Of a stretch of 64,000 nucleotides of DNA, positions 20,101 through 28,634 are shown in pieces. The position numbers and the translations under genes were made by a program. The stretch's first letter is position 1. Every line of letters begins with the position of its first letter. The DNA is from Winogradskyella sp. J14-2 (lineage in GTDB: Bacteria > Bacteroidota > Bacteroidia > Flavobacteriales > Flavobacteriaceae). The notes below the pieces were generated by a model that saw only the letters and a program-made list of their open reading frames with translations, was not told where the DNA came from and did not search any database. The DNA lies in the NCBI RefSeq assembly GCF_001971725.1, contig NZ_CP019388.1, positions 310,001 through 374,000 on the forward strand. Reading direction: 5' to 3'.

Positions 20101-22331
20101 CCATCGATACTAAACTCATAGCCAGAAGGCACATCATTAACCGTAATGCTTCCGTTTGTAGTACAAATAATATCTGTTGATACTACTGTTGGCACTAATA
20201 AATTTTGATATACGTTAAAATAGAACTGATTAAAACATCCGCCAGGATAATTGATGGTTAATCGGAATTGACCAGCAGTATTAGCTAAAAAGTCAGCACC
20301 TGTAGCCACTTCATTCCAAGTACAACCAGGATCTTCATTAGCACAATCAGGATCGGAAACCGCAGCACAACTAGATTCATCCAATTGTTCCCAGATAATA
20401 GAGATTGAATCAGATATATTGGTTTCAATAAATCTTGAATCATCAGCACCACATAGGAAAATATTCGGTAATAACTTACCGTCATTAGGGCAAGTCACAA
20501 CTTCATCTGCATAAGGAATTATCGGATTTTCAATATCACCACCAAAAAGTTCAACTTCATAAATTTGCTCAATAGATTGACAAGGAGCAACAGCAGTGTT
20601 GAATGAATAATAAGTTCCGGTAGCATCTACATTAATGGTTTGTGTATTTCCAATCACAGGAGTGCCTGTAGGACTTGTAGACCATGCATAAGAATCATAG
20701 CCATTGGCTGCTGTAAGTTCAACGGTATCGCCACAAAGAATAATTTCTTCAACAAATTCGCAATCTAAATCTGCTAAGAAATTAGTTGCTTGAGGAGACA
20801 ATAGACAACCTGTATTACTGTTTAAACTTGGATCATCTGTAATTTGAAATGTTGGATTATAGAATCCATTATATGTGGCAAAAGCCTGATTATTTATAAT
20901 GTTAGAACAGGCATCTGCTAAATCTCCACAACTACTTACAACTTCAACTTCAATTCTAATTTCGTATCGAGGATCATTTTCTTCTACAAGAGAATTATCA
21001 ATATCAAAAACCAATTCTCGAGTTACAGGATCGTAACTTGCAACTGTTACACCAGGCGGAAGAATTAAGTCTGTTGGGTGATTATAAATAATATTAATCG
21101 GTAAAACATCTCGAATCTGAAAATTGGTAGCATTGTCATTACCTACATTCTGAAAACCAATAACATAATTCAACTGAGCACCAAGATCAACGAGTTGGCC
21201 ACCAATATCATTGCCAGCATCATCCTCAACAAGTTTTGTAAGTACAATATCTGGTTCAATAATTTCAACAGCAAAAGCAAAGAAATACGGAAAATAGGTA
21301 TCACCACTTGTTTCTAATCGAATAGTACCAGAAGTAGCGTCATTGGCTATTACCGAGTTTCCTGGATTAGGAATGGCAATAGTACCTGTATCAAAACCAA
21401 GTGTATTTGTACTATTAGGAACACGGTTTGTCACCGGAGTGGCATCTAATCTTGTTACCGAACTGTTGAAAAAATTAGCCACAGGACGATCTGCAGTAGA
21501 TAAACTAACACCATTTAATCGTAATCTATCACCTAAGATAGGGCTATCACCTTCTAGCGTAGCAAACGCAAAATTAGCTCGTACTGGCGCAGGAGCAGGA
21601 ACTGTTCTGAATCCACTTACAGGAATGTCCAAGTTTGGATTGCCACCAGGAACACTAATTGCACTAAAACCATCAAAACTAGTAATGGATTTACCCGGAA
21701 GCGTAGGATCTTCATACACAATAAATAAAGACCAACCAGCAGATTGACCTGTACCGTTATATGGATTAAAGTTTGCTGTTTCACCAACTCCAGATGACAC
21801 GTTTGCAACGGTGTAAGTACCTAGGTCTGCACCAGATCCAAAGCTGGTTACAAAATTGGTGACATCTGCAAAACAGGCATATGAAAAACTATCGCCACCA
21901 TCTATGGTTGTACCGTTGGCATCAAATATTATAGTTCCTGTTACATCTGTATATGCTCCTGTTGGTCCTTTAAGTTTAACTTCAGTGATTGGCTCGTTTC
22001 CAGGATTTACGGCTCCCCAATATAAGCCGGCATATATAATTTGGTAACAATTAGGATTCGGAATTTCTAAATCTGCGCTCGATGAGCTAAAGGTTGAAGG
22101 ATCACTATCAATATCTATATATTGCATATTGACATTGTGGTTGTAGACAGCTCCGTCATTAAACGGATCATTGTTTGGACCCAGAATATTATTCCCAATT
22201 AATACAATGTCTCCTTTTAAATCCTGATTAAATCTTGGTGTGAATGGCACATAATTTTGTGCATAATTCACCATACCAAAGCATAGTAATATTATAATTA
22301 TTAATGCTCTTGAAAAAGTAGGTTTTTTCAT
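14109..22331 (-). CDS. sprB: SprB-like giant surface adhesin with T9SS type B sorting domain
   Basis: The 2740-residue protein has a signal peptide, an N-terminal globular region (about 26-350), a DUF11-like segment (about 360-480, DIVLTKLVEDDAGN, FQNVGNDNATNF), and then a very long array of SprB repeats. A repeat reads roughly C..GTGEITV, GGNPPYEYSIDG.NFQTSNVF and GTYTITIRD.N.C, repeated many times with a conserved Cys pair. The C-terminus (CIPNWFTPNGDGEYDTW to FVGHFTLYR) is the gliding-motility-associated type B T9SS signal. In F. johnsoniae SprB is the mobile adhesin that moves cells; that protein is about 6500 residues, so this is a short version. The operon with sprF, sprD and sprC supports the assignment. 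Confidence 0.87.
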   Translation of the reverse strand: MKKPTFSRALIIIILLCFGMVNYAQNYVPFTPRFNQDLKGDIVLIGNNILGPNNDPFNDGAVYNHNVNMQYIDIDSDPSTFSSSSADLEIPNPNCYQIIYAGLYWGAVNPGNEPITEVKLKGPTGAYTDVTGTIIFDANGTTIDGGDSFSYACFADVTNFVTSFGSGADLGTYTVANVSSGVGETANFNPYNGTGQSAGWSLFIVYEDPTLPGKSITSFDGFSAISVPGGNPNLDIPVSGFRTVPAPAPVRANFAFATLEGDSPILGDRLRLNGVSLSTADRPVANFFNSSVTRLDATPVTNRVPNSTNTLGFDTGTIAIPNPGNSVIANDATSGTIRLETSGDTYFPYFFAFAVEIIEPDIVLTKLVEDDAGNDIGGQLVDLGAQLNYVIGFQNVGNDNATNFQIRDVLPINIIYNHPTDLILPPGVTVASYDPVTRELVFDIDNSLVEENDPRYEIRIEVEVVSSCGDLADACSNIINNQAFATYNGFYNPTFQITDDPSLNSNTGCLLSPQATNFLADLDCEFVEEIILCGDTVELTAANGYDSYAWSTSPTGTPVIGNTQTINVDATGTYYSFNTAVAPCQSIEQIYEVELFGGDIENPIIPYADEVVTCPNDGKLLPNIFLCGADDSRFIETNISDSISIIWEQLDESSCAAVSDPDCANEDPGCTWNEVATGADFLANTAGQFRLTINYPGGCFNQFYFNVYQNLLVPTVVSTDIICTTNGSITVNDVPSGYEFSIDGTNYQTSNVFTVTTPGIYQVYVRQIGVPTNPCIFSVPDVLIRERDFTVTSTVTQPLCFGELGSIQLAANDVDPQYTFTLSENGTIVNTVGPIMENSYLFENLNPGTYTATVETENGCLHTEDVTIVEPPLLTVTAAVTVPLTCTEGEITIYPEGGTPPYFYFINGSTDFQTVPEIVVTSAGTFDILVMDSNNCTATTTISVDDIPAPEFNVASTDILCGGTGDTGTITINVTNPNGNAIAYSIDGGTTFSNASLFTGLVAGNYDVVLQYTSGPSVCTTDPQTVTIIENTAISGTAELSAPFTCNGTGEITVTNVSGGNPPYEYSIDGVNFQTSNVFTGLTQGTYTITIRDTNICTAVTNTITIDALNPPTDMDFTNTPVTCPTLTSDVAISNVVGGNGTLEYQIIAPASAATAYQTSNVFTGLAPNTYTFQVRDENDCTYSESYTIDPIPSPTINVVLAETLDCTATPDAELTGTITGTAPYTYEVSINGAPYSALGSTPSTFTYNTSTAGTYQFQVTDANGCTAESGIITVNPISPPAFSAVVESQPILCNGDANGSIDITIDTTVGTPPFTINVNNDTTGTDYGTQTSGLTAGTYTITITDANSCATTETITLSEPDAITFDLSKVDITCNNPGGSSLGSITVENVAGGTAPFTYFISNNFGDVIPGNPYNATSNEDHTFNIINYGNYTINVVDANGCSLSQQITMASPPSDLIINVNISVPDCTTGGTAEVTAVSAVGSGSYEFGILEFNTIPYTTSYLPPDTPGGDTRTFTNLIPGVVYTFVVHDLVTDCYFVKSADFAIDPASTLTSTVAPNNVTCLGAADGSVTFTIDNFDSTTASVDYAIYSAFDNQLVDGPNTISVTFGTPETVTTPNPGTLSPGQYYLVFTENGSGSFNGCETASQIFEILESPVALDLTVSVDQNANCNPNSGVISAIGQNGTSPYQYQITTTATAPLATDADWDASSVFNVDAGTYYIHVLDAYGCIVTSPATIVDMDDSPQISASATNACELQDGNYEIVVNLDTPSTAPYSFSIDGGAFQTQSAPFTISNVFAGTHTIEIQDANGCSDLVTIDVAEPIDVVADVTTLPSCNNDDGEITVTGSGGSGTYAYSISPSPASVSLSGNTFIGVPSGIYTITITDTVLSCTSETTISVSEPTLPQFTLTSDSVTCFGDNTGAFDINITNFTGAYTYEIFDSVGTSVTGIVNANTATNPLTVTGMEAGSFDVVITQTDFPYCSNSASVVITSPQEALTLSLVESSNVTCTDSEGTITAIADGGWGNYEYELTGDATVTFSSNNVFENLSAGTYTVNVRDAEGCIASETITLSLPDPITATFTPSTTVLDCFGDQNASITVDMVSGGQGSNYVYTLNTISPVVSSSGPQMSNVFNDLGAGTYTVTITDGFECEMTSLEIEIENPTPLDVSLVRTTTQTCLTESTLTLSASGGTGPYEYSSTVDFTTVIGSFASSTTFSVPEGTYNYYVRDANGCVSNVSNDITVDPLPELVINLESSNPTINCAGDNTGSILATAQGGLGDYSYTLQDTSGATINATQNTPGYFTELIAGDYVVMVESGDCEVTSAPISITEPTTALDATIEVNNITCAGNNNGSVIVSATGGTGTIQYAISPQLNQFFETNSFENLSAGEYTLIVQDQLGCYLTFDFTIIDPEPVVITILPDAFFPVLCDGDTDGEFSIEIDGGNLPYSVSLDSYEGPYTTGNATQTVFDFTNLEGGDHIVYVRDAQGCESEWNITFPEPIVFNPEITLEYTCENNAQSNMVTVILDVSDEELSEFDYSLDGGDYQLNNVFENVPVGTGHYIDVRHTNGCIQRTELFDIEGYEPVALTLAEGELNEIIATATGGTGDYTFTLNDENYGSTNVYAITETGVYVVTVTDSAGCTAEAEIELEFVGPCIPNWFTPNGDGEYDTWAPGCVDNYPNLTFDIFDRYGRKIATYRVGEVWDGRYNGHELPTGDYWFVVQTNDPNVNKEFVGHFTLYR

Positions 22332-22396
22332 GATACTTGGTTTTAATTCCTTATAAATACTTGGGGCAAAGTACCTATGAAGAATGGCTTAACTTA

Positions 22397-25030
22397 TTAA
22401 TTTTCAATTTTTATGAGGGACATTTTTTCATTGTATGGTTTATTTCCTTTGTCTTCCATAGCCTTATTGGCAGCACTTATACTATCAAACTTACTGTAGT
22501 AAATGTAGTATTTACTCGTGTTGACATCGTAGAAGAAATCTACATTAGCGCGACCCGAAGCTATTACTTTAGTTAAAAAATCGTTTCTCTTATTTATATC
22601 ACTATGTACAGCAATGATTAGGTAGTAACCACTTTCTGTGTTTTTAACATTCTTTAAAATCTGAATATTTTCGCTTTGCGCTTCTCCAAAGTCAAAATCA
22701 TCAGAAGTATATGGTGTTTCTGCAGGTTTTGTTGTACGTTTTATATTTTGAAGCATCGTTCTATCTTGCGCATATCTATCCTGGTCATTATCATAGGCGG
22801 CACGCTTAATTCGTCTTCTTTTTTCAAACTCTGTTGCTTCTTTAATAATTTCTAATCTATTGTTGAGTTGAATTCTTAACGTTTTGGCTTCGGCTTGTTT
22901 AAGTTTTAAATCTTCTATTTTCTTTCTATAGAATAGATTGACTTCATCAAGCTTTGTTGTTTTATAACGTTCTTCATAAAGTGAATTTAAAGAATCTATT
23001 TTCTCAGTTTGAGATTTAATGACTTCATCTAAATCAGACTTTATAGCATTAAGTTTGTTGTTTTCAGCGGTTACACTTTTAAATGGTTTTGGCTTAACAG
23101 CTATTCCTTGGTCACTTAAATCATTTTCTTCTTTTAAATCCTGTAAATCTTCGTCTTTTATATTAACAATCTTTTCAAATTCTTGAAGAAGTTTATTTTG
23201 CTGTTCACTAGATGATTCAGCATCTTTAGTCAGCGAAGCAATAGTTTTACCTATGTCATCTTTTGGATTTTCTACTAATTCCTCTTTTGCATTCGCTTCT
23301 TCCTTAGCTTGTTGCTCAGCTAGTAACCTAGCTTTTTCAGCAGCTTCTTCACGCGTTTTCTGTTCCGCTAACTGTTGTGCCTTAGCTCTTGTTTCAGCTT
23401 CCTCTTTAGCCTTTTGCTCTGCCAGTAACTTTGCTTTAGCGTCGGCCTCTTCCTGCGCTTTTCTTTCGGCTTCTTCTTTGGCTTGTTTCTCAGCTAACAA
23501 TCTTGCTTTTTCAGCAGCTTCTTCACGAGCTTTCTGTTCCGCTAGTTGTTGTGCTCGAGCTTTGGCTTCGGCTTCCTCTTTGGCTTTTTGTTCTGCCAGT
23601 AGTTTTGCTTTAGCATCAGCTTCTTCCTGTGCTTTTCTTTCGGCTTCTTCATTGGCTTGTTGCTGGGCCAGTAATCTAGCGTTTTCAACAGCTTTTTCAC
23701 GCGCTTTCTGTTCCGCTAATTGTTTTGCTTGTTCTTTAGAACGTTCTTCAGCCAGTTTCTTTTCACGTTTATAAATTTCTTCTCTAACTTTTTGTTCTTC
23801 CACTAACTTTGCTTTAGCTTCAGCCTCCTTTTGTGCTTTTCTTTCAGCTTCTTCACGAGCTATTTTTGCTTTAGCCTCACGTTCAGCTTTTTCTTCTGCA
23901 AGTTGTTTTGCCTTTGCTTTAGCTTCTGCAATGGCATTAGCCTCAGCATCTTTCTTGACTTTTTCTTCAGTTTCTCTGTCTAATTTGGTTTGCGCTCTAC
24001 GCTCAGCAGCACGTTCTCTTATACCTGCCAATTCTTCATCAGAGGCTTGCACTGTAGGTTTATTTCGTTTTTTAGTAAACAACCCACTAACTTCTTCGTC
24101 GCCATTATAGTCTAACTTCTTTCTGGTAATAAATCTGTATGCCAAAGTAACCTCATGTGAGGATCCAAACTCCACTAACTCACCAATAGACTTTTCAATA
24201 TTATACTCTAGGGCGATGTTTTTTGTAACATTGAGACCTATTCCACCAGATACACCATAGCGATTATTATATCCTACCTGCAACCAAATACCTTTAGGGA
24301 CATTTATCATTGCTAATCCAGATATGATGGTTTCGTCATTTCTAAATTCAGACATCAAGATTGCAGAGAACTTGGTGTCCTTAAAGAAGCCGCGACCATC
24401 AAAAAAGCCTGTGTGCATTGCATGGGCTTTTATACTTTGTTTAGGATCTTCTTCTATAAGTGAAGACGTTTCAAAATTATATAATACCAGATTGTTAATG
24501 GATACACCAAAATCTAAAAACTCTGTTCCGTAGTTAATACCTGGATTTACAGTTAGTAAAAAGTTTTCAGGAACATTCTGTAACGATGGGTCGTCGAAAT
24601 TTACTACAATATTAGATGTGTTAACTCCACTTTTATAGGCAGCCGAATTAAGACCAAAAGTTAAATTACTATTGGTATTTAATTTAACGTTGTAAGCAAA
24701 GTTTAAAAGACCACCAAAAGTGGTTAAAACACCATAGTTTTGTTGAAATGCAGCAACACCAGCACCAATATTTTCAGCAAAACGACCTGAGAAACTTCCT
24801 AAGAACATTTCTGGAGCATTATCAAACTGAACCCACTGTCTTTTATTATTAAAACTAATGTATTTGTTTTGCTCTCTAACAAACGTAAAGGTAGGGTTGA
24901 TGTTGTAACGGTTAAAAACCAAAGAGTTTCTTATTGGTAAATCAAAAGAAACAACTCCGTCATCTTGTTGCGAAAATGCCATCTGAATGGTAAGGGGCAA
25001 TATAAATAGTATCAATAGATGTGCTTTCAT
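22397..25030 (-). CDS. sprD: SprD-like PorP/SprF barrel fused to a long coiled coil and SPOR-like end
   Basis: This 877-residue protein has a signal peptide (about 1-21) and a PorP/SprF-type barrel (about 25-310, RYNINPTFTFVREQNKYISF, GVSINNLVLYNF). An Ala/Glu/Lys/Gln-rich coiled coil of TolA type follows (about 330-615), then a second helical region (about 620-760). The C-terminal domain (about 790-877, GYYLIIAVHSDINKRNDFL, VDFFYDVNTSKYYIYYSKF) has the pattern of a SPOR peptidoglycan-binding domain. It sits between the sprC-like and sprB-like genes, 1 base from the former, matching sprD of F. johnsoniae. The coiled coil contains a 58-residue repeat (174 bases) about twice over. It may span the periplasm from outer membrane to cell wall. 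Confidence 0.75.
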   Translation of the reverse strand: MKAHLLILFILPLTIQMAFSQQDDGVVSFDLPIRNSLVFNRYNINPTFTFVREQNKYISFNNKRQWVQFDNAPEMFLGSFSGRFAENIGAGVAAFQQNYGVLTTFGGLLNFAYNVKLNTNSNLTFGLNSAAYKSGVNTSNIVVNFDDPSLQNVPENFLLTVNPGINYGTEFLDFGVSINNLVLYNFETSSLIEEDPKQSIKAHAMHTGFFDGRGFFKDTKFSAILMSEFRNDETIISGLAMINVPKGIWLQVGYNNRYGVSGGIGLNVTKNIALEYNIEKSIGELVEFGSSHEVTLAYRFITRKKLDYNGDEEVSGLFTKKRNKPTVQASDEELAGIRERAAERRAQTKLDRETEEKVKKDAEANAIAEAKAKAKQLAEEKAEREAKAKIAREEAERKAQKEAEAKAKLVEEQKVREEIYKREKKLAEERSKEQAKQLAEQKAREKAVENARLLAQQQANEEAERKAQEEADAKAKLLAEQKAKEEAEAKARAQQLAEQKAREEAAEKARLLAEKQAKEEAERKAQEEADAKAKLLAEQKAKEEAETRAKAQQLAEQKTREEAAEKARLLAEQQAKEEANAKEELVENPKDDIGKTIASLTKDAESSSEQQNKLLQEFEKIVNIKDEDLQDLKEENDLSDQGIAVKPKPFKSVTAENNKLNAIKSDLDEVIKSQTEKIDSLNSLYEERYKTTKLDEVNLFYRKKIEDLKLKQAEAKTLRIQLNNRLEIIKEATEFEKRRRIKRAAYDNDQDRYAQDRTMLQNIKRTTKPAETPYTSDDFDFGEAQSENIQILKNVKNTESGYYLIIAVHSDINKRNDFLTKVIASGRANVDFFYDVNTSKYYIYYSKFDSISAANKAMEDKGNKPYNEKMSLIKIEN
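23290..23700 (-). repeat. 174-base tandem coding repeat in the sprD-like coiled coil
   Basis: Similar segments recur at an offset of exactly 174 bases (for example near 23445 and 23619), corresponding to a 58-residue Lys/Glu/Ala/Gln unit containing EERKAQEEADAKAKLLAEQ. Two nearly full copies plus degenerate partial ones are present. Length variation between strains is likely. Confidence 0.75.
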
Positions 25031-25031
25031 G

Positions 25032-26501
25032 CTACTTTACTATGGTTATTGATCCTTTTTTTACATTACCTTCTACAGGTGTTATAATGTAGTAGAACAC
25101 TTGATTAACACTTGTAAGGTTTAAATTATCTTGTGGCCAATTATTTTGATAATCTAATGTTTGAAAAACGACTCTGCCTTGTTCGTTTAGTATTATTACC
25201 TCCGTATTTGTTCCAGTTGTATATTCTAGTGGAATAACCCAAGTATCATTAATAAAATCTCCATTAGGGCTTATAACATTTGGGATATTTGATACATCTG
25301 GAAAAGGCTCAACACCTCGTTCTATAACAAAATCGTAAGTTCTGGAACCATTACAACCTACGGTTTCAGTAATTATTACACTGTAGTTTCCTATCTCTGA
25401 AGCTTCGTATGTATTTTCAGTTGCTTCTGTGATAACTTCATCGTTTAAATACCATGTAAATTCTGGACTAACTGCATCTGTTGTAATTTCAATAGTTAAG
25501 GTTTCGTCCTCTAGAATTTGATTAACGTCCTCTACATTTATTGCACTATTAAAAAGCTCACTAACTAAGTCTATACTGCCAAATGCTGAGCAATCACCCA
25601 AATCTACCTGAACTGAAAACGTACCAGACTCGTTAGTTTGGTACATTTGATTTGTAGCATTTGCTATTTCAACACCATCTTTAAACCATTGGTAACTATT
25701 GCCACCAACTGTACTTAATGTTGTAAGTCCTTGTTCTGGACAATACGGGTTTCCTAAACTCGATGCTATGGTAACATCGGCTTCGCCAGATGTACTAACC
25801 TCGCTTATTGTTACTCTGTTTGAAAATGAGTTAGATGTACATGTCCCATAATTTGTTTCTACAAAGTAAGTTCCTTCTTCATCAACCAATAGCGAAGATC
25901 CTTCTGCCACAAAAACTGAGGTCGTTGGACCAGTTTCCTTAAACCAATTGAATGTTAAAGAAGGATAATTGAGAGGGGAATCATTATTAGCTGTGCCAGG
26001 ATTGTCAATGGTTAACAAGTAATTTCCACCCGTACAATAAGCACCAGTTGAAACTAAATTATTTATTGTAAAAGGTGAATCTTGAAGCTTATAATACGCA
26101 GCAAAAGGCACAGAAGGTGTACTCGTTGCAACAGGAGAACTACTTTTAACTCTAATTCTATAATTTTCGCCAGAAGTAGTTTGAGGAATTGAAAAGTCTA
26201 TTGTTGCAGGTGATGTAGTGACCGATCCTGTTGAAGACGTATAAATAACTTCTGCGTTAGAGAAGCTTCCATCTGCATCAGATAGCTCAACAGAGAACTG
26301 ATTTGAAGGATTTAGAGCAGACGCTGGTGAAAATACAAATGTAACGCTATAGGTATTAAAAGCATCACTAGCACATGCTTGGGTAAAGCCTAAATTAGGC
26401 TGACCAATGACCAACTGTGCCTCAACTTGTTTTAATGAAAGCAGAGATACAACTAGGCAGAACGATATAAGCAACTTATTTAGTTTAGTAGTTTGAGGCA
26501 T
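25032..26501 (-). CDS. sprC: SprC-like surface protein with T9SS type B sorting domain
   Basis: The 489-residue protein has a signal peptide ending near VEAQ, Ig-like beta-sandwich repeats (about 40-400, with YQWFKDGVEIANATNQMYQT and FTWYLNDEVITEATENTYEA), and a type B T9SS C-terminal domain (NVISPNGDFINDTWVIPL, VIILNEQGRVVF, NVKKGSITIVK). Its place at the head of the sprD-sprB-sprF series and its size match SprC of F. johnsoniae. It is predicted to be exported and act with the SprB adhesin; the molecular role of SprC is not well known. Confidence 0.75.
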   Translation of the reverse strand: MPQTTKLNKLLISFCLVVSLLSLKQVEAQLVIGQPNLGFTQACASDAFNTYSVTFVFSPASALNPSNQFSVELSDADGSFSNAEVIYTSSTGSVTTSPATIDFSIPQTTSGENYRIRVKSSSPVATSTPSVPFAAYYKLQDSPFTINNLVSTGAYCTGGNYLLTIDNPGTANNDSPLNYPSLTFNWFKETGPTTSVFVAEGSSLLVDEEGTYFVETNYGTCTSNSFSNRVTISEVSTSGEADVTIASSLGNPYCPEQGLTTLSTVGGNSYQWFKDGVEIANATNQMYQTNESGTFSVQVDLGDCSAFGSIDLVSELFNSAINVEDVNQILEDETLTIEITTDAVSPEFTWYLNDEVITEATENTYEASEIGNYSVIITETVGCNGSRTYDFVIERGVEPFPDVSNIPNVISPNGDFINDTWVIPLEYTTGTNTEVIILNEQGRVVFQTLDYQNNWPQDNLNLTSVNQVFYYIITPVEGNVKKGSITIVK

Positions 26502-26576
26502 ATGCTTATTGTAATTTTTATTCTATAGGCTTTACGGTATTAAGATGGGTTAATCTATAATCTCCTTTTTATAGTA

Positions 26577-27899
26577 TTAATCGTCATCATCGTCGTCATC
26601 TATAAAATCATTTGAGGCAATGATTCTGTTAACTTGTAATCTAAAATCAGGATTTCGTGTATCAGAGGCTGCAATAAAAGTTTCTTTATCGGACCCTTTT
26701 GCGTAAAGATTGTTAAAGGCTCTACTGCCATACCAACTTTCTAAGTCATCATTATTGGTATATCCTTTTCTGTATATATTTCCTTTACAGTTATTAAAGT
26801 AGGTTTTAGTAAACTGAATTTTTTCAAGGTTTTCGTTATTAAGTTTTATGTGATCATCTAAAATAACAGCAGGATAGAAACCAGAAATTACACTCTTGTT
26901 AATGGCAAAAGATGCATCGGCACCTATGTATATAGCTTCTTGCACAAGACCAACTTGTATATCTGATTTTATGTTATCAGAAACATTGACTAGTGTCAGG
27001 TTTTCGGCATTGACAAATGTTTGACGCTTAGAAGTATCTGATTCTTCTTTGTTATCATAAGATTTTATAACCATACATCTCGATCCGTTTGCACTAGATA
27101 CGTAAGGCGATCTTATGGCTAATGAGTTTATTAATTGGCATTGTGTACCATAATTAAATTCATAATCATTGATTTTTGAACGATATGATACTAATTTCTC
27201 TAAAATTGCAGAGCCACCAAGAATGCTAAATGAGTTACCAGCACAATAGCTTACCATAACATTTTCAATAACGGTTTTGTTTCCTATACCTGCTAGTGTT
27301 AATGCATTAAAATAGCCAAATCTTTTGGTTCTTTTACCGGCAAACTCTATCCTAACATATTTTAACTCTCCAGAATTACTTTCTGCATTATTACCTCCGT
27401 AAGCAATATGCTCTGTAGACGCAGGTTTTAGTCCATAATTAAGTGAGGCTAATTGTCCGTAGGTATTTAGAGGTGCATCTCCTAAAATAAAAATACCGCC
27501 CCAGTCACCAGCTTTTTTACTGCCTCTACTCGAAGTAAAAACTATAGGATCTGTCTGAGTTCCTTTTGCAATTAGCTTAGCACCTTTAGTTATAATCAAT
27601 GACGCCTTAGAATCAAAATCACCAAGAATTTTGGTGCCTGGCTCAATGGTTAGTGTAGCACTATCGGTTACAAATACATCACCTAAAAGAAGGTAAGTAT
27701 CTCTTTTTAATAATTTAGTATCTTTAGTAATCTTGCCACTTAAAATCTGTGTAGGCTCACCATATTCAGATTGGCTAGGCTTAAACTCTGTCCATGTGTT
27801 TAACCAGTTATCGTAGCCAATTATTCCTTTTTCCTGCTGTGCAAAAGAGTTGCTTAACACTAATAGAAAAATAAGCGCGGTTTGAAATAAATTTTTCAT
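26577..27899 (-). CDS. Secreted right-handed beta-helix protein with poly-Asp tail
   Basis: The 440-residue protein has a signal peptide (about 1-20) and a repetitive beta-helix pattern: GDVFVTDSATLTIEPGTKILGD, then GAKLIAKGTQTDPIVFTS and GDWGGIFILGDAP. Such text is typical of a family sometimes mis-annotated as multidrug transporter, but no membrane helices are present. It ends in seven consecutive aspartates. No T9SS signal is clear, so it may stay periplasmic or be outer-membrane associated. It is 75 bases upstream of the sprC-like gene in the same direction and may be the first gene of that operon. Confidence 0.75.
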   Translation of the reverse strand: MKNLFQTALIFLLVLSNSFAQQEKGIIGYDNWLNTWTEFKPSQSEYGEPTQILSGKITKDTKLLKRDTYLLLGDVFVTDSATLTIEPGTKILGDFDSKASLIITKGAKLIAKGTQTDPIVFTSSRGSKKAGDWGGIFILGDAPLNTYGQLASLNYGLKPASTEHIAYGGNNAESNSGELKYVRIEFAGKRTKRFGYFNALTLAGIGNKTVIENVMVSYCAGNSFSILGGSAILEKLVSYRSKINDYEFNYGTQCQLINSLAIRSPYVSSANGSRCMVIKSYDNKEESDTSKRQTFVNAENLTLVNVSDNIKSDIQVGLVQEAIYIGADASFAINKSVISGFYPAVILDDHIKLNNENLEKIQFTKTYFNNCKGNIYRKGYTNNDDLESWYGSRAFNNLYAKGSDKETFIAASDTRNPDFRLQVNRIIASNDFIDDDDDDD

Positions 27900-28112
27900 A
27901 GTAGTTAAATTTGATAATTTGGGTTTTAAAATAGTTTTTCAACTAATTGCATCAAACATATGAATTAATCCTATGAAATACAAGAAATTATCGTTGAAAT
28001 ACTTATTTTAAATACTGTATTAGTATTTTTCTTACAAATATGACATTTTGTACGTTAAAATGTATAAAATATTAAATCACTGAATATCAATAAATTATTT
28101 TTTGGCAGATAC

Positions 28113-28143
28113 CAAATAAAAAACCTCGCAAAACTGCGAGGTT
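28113..28143 (-). terminator. Terminator after the 28.2-kb secreted-protein gene
   Basis: AACCTCGCA (28122-28130) pairs with TGCGAGGTT (28135-28143). On the reverse strand the hairpin is followed by a T-rich run, and it sits 24 bases after the stop of the gene at 28167-28634. Confidence 0.8.
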
Positions 28144-28166
28144 AAAAACATAAAATTGATTTTAGA

Positions 28167-28634
28167 CTAATCCTCTTTGAAATCGTTATAGGTATGTAAA
28201 GCTTTTAAAGTAGATTCATAAAACAAAATCGCTGCAATAAGATCATTGGTGTCTGAATAGGGTAGGATTTTGGTCTGAAATTCTACAGTGCTTTCAAAAT
28301 AATCATCTGAAGCTTCTTTATTATCTTCTAAGGCCTTTTTGTTCTCCTTTGTCTCAGGAATACCTAAGGATTTCATGGTTACACCAGGTTTTGTAGCAAA
28401 GGCAATATTTGGAAGAATATTCACAATAACTTCTATACGTTCTATATATAATGTTAATAATTCACCCTTAGACATATCATCTAATTGCTCTCTACTATGG
28501 TATTTAGATATATTTACCTTGCCACTTATTATACTTTGTGAATCATCTCCCTTTTTAGTATCCGATTTTTGGGCGTTGCCTAAACCTATTATAAGGAACA
28601 ACAGGGCACTAAATAAAGTAAGTTTTGTTTTCAT
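28167..28634 (-). CDS. Small secreted protein of unknown function
   Basis: The start at 28634 gives a clean signal peptide (MKTKLTLFSALLFLIIGLGNAQ); a longer in-frame start adds 11 non-signal residues. The mature part of about 133 residues is helical and charged (QLDDMSKGELLTLYIERIEVIVNIL, then KENKKALEDNKEASDDYFESTVEFQTKIL). I do not recognise a family. It is monocistronic with its own terminator. Confidence 0.7.
   Translation of the reverse strand: MKTKLTLFSALLFLIIGLGNAQKSDTKKGDDSQSIISGKVNISKYHSREQLDDMSKGELLTLYIERIEVIVNILPNIAFATKPGVTMKSLGIPETKENKKALEDNKEASDDYFESTVEFQTKILPYSDTNDLIAAILFYESTLKALHTYNDFKED

Noticed and set aside
14109..22331. Repeats in the sprB-like gene as a CRISPR or satellite array
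   Set aside because: They are diverged protein repeats of SprB type without conserved short direct repeats and spacers.
23253..23774. A 173-residue Ser/Ala/Cys-rich frame opposite the sprD coiled coil
   Set aside because: It mirrors the repetitive Glu/Lys/Ala codons on the other strand; no leader or promoter, so it is a shadow.
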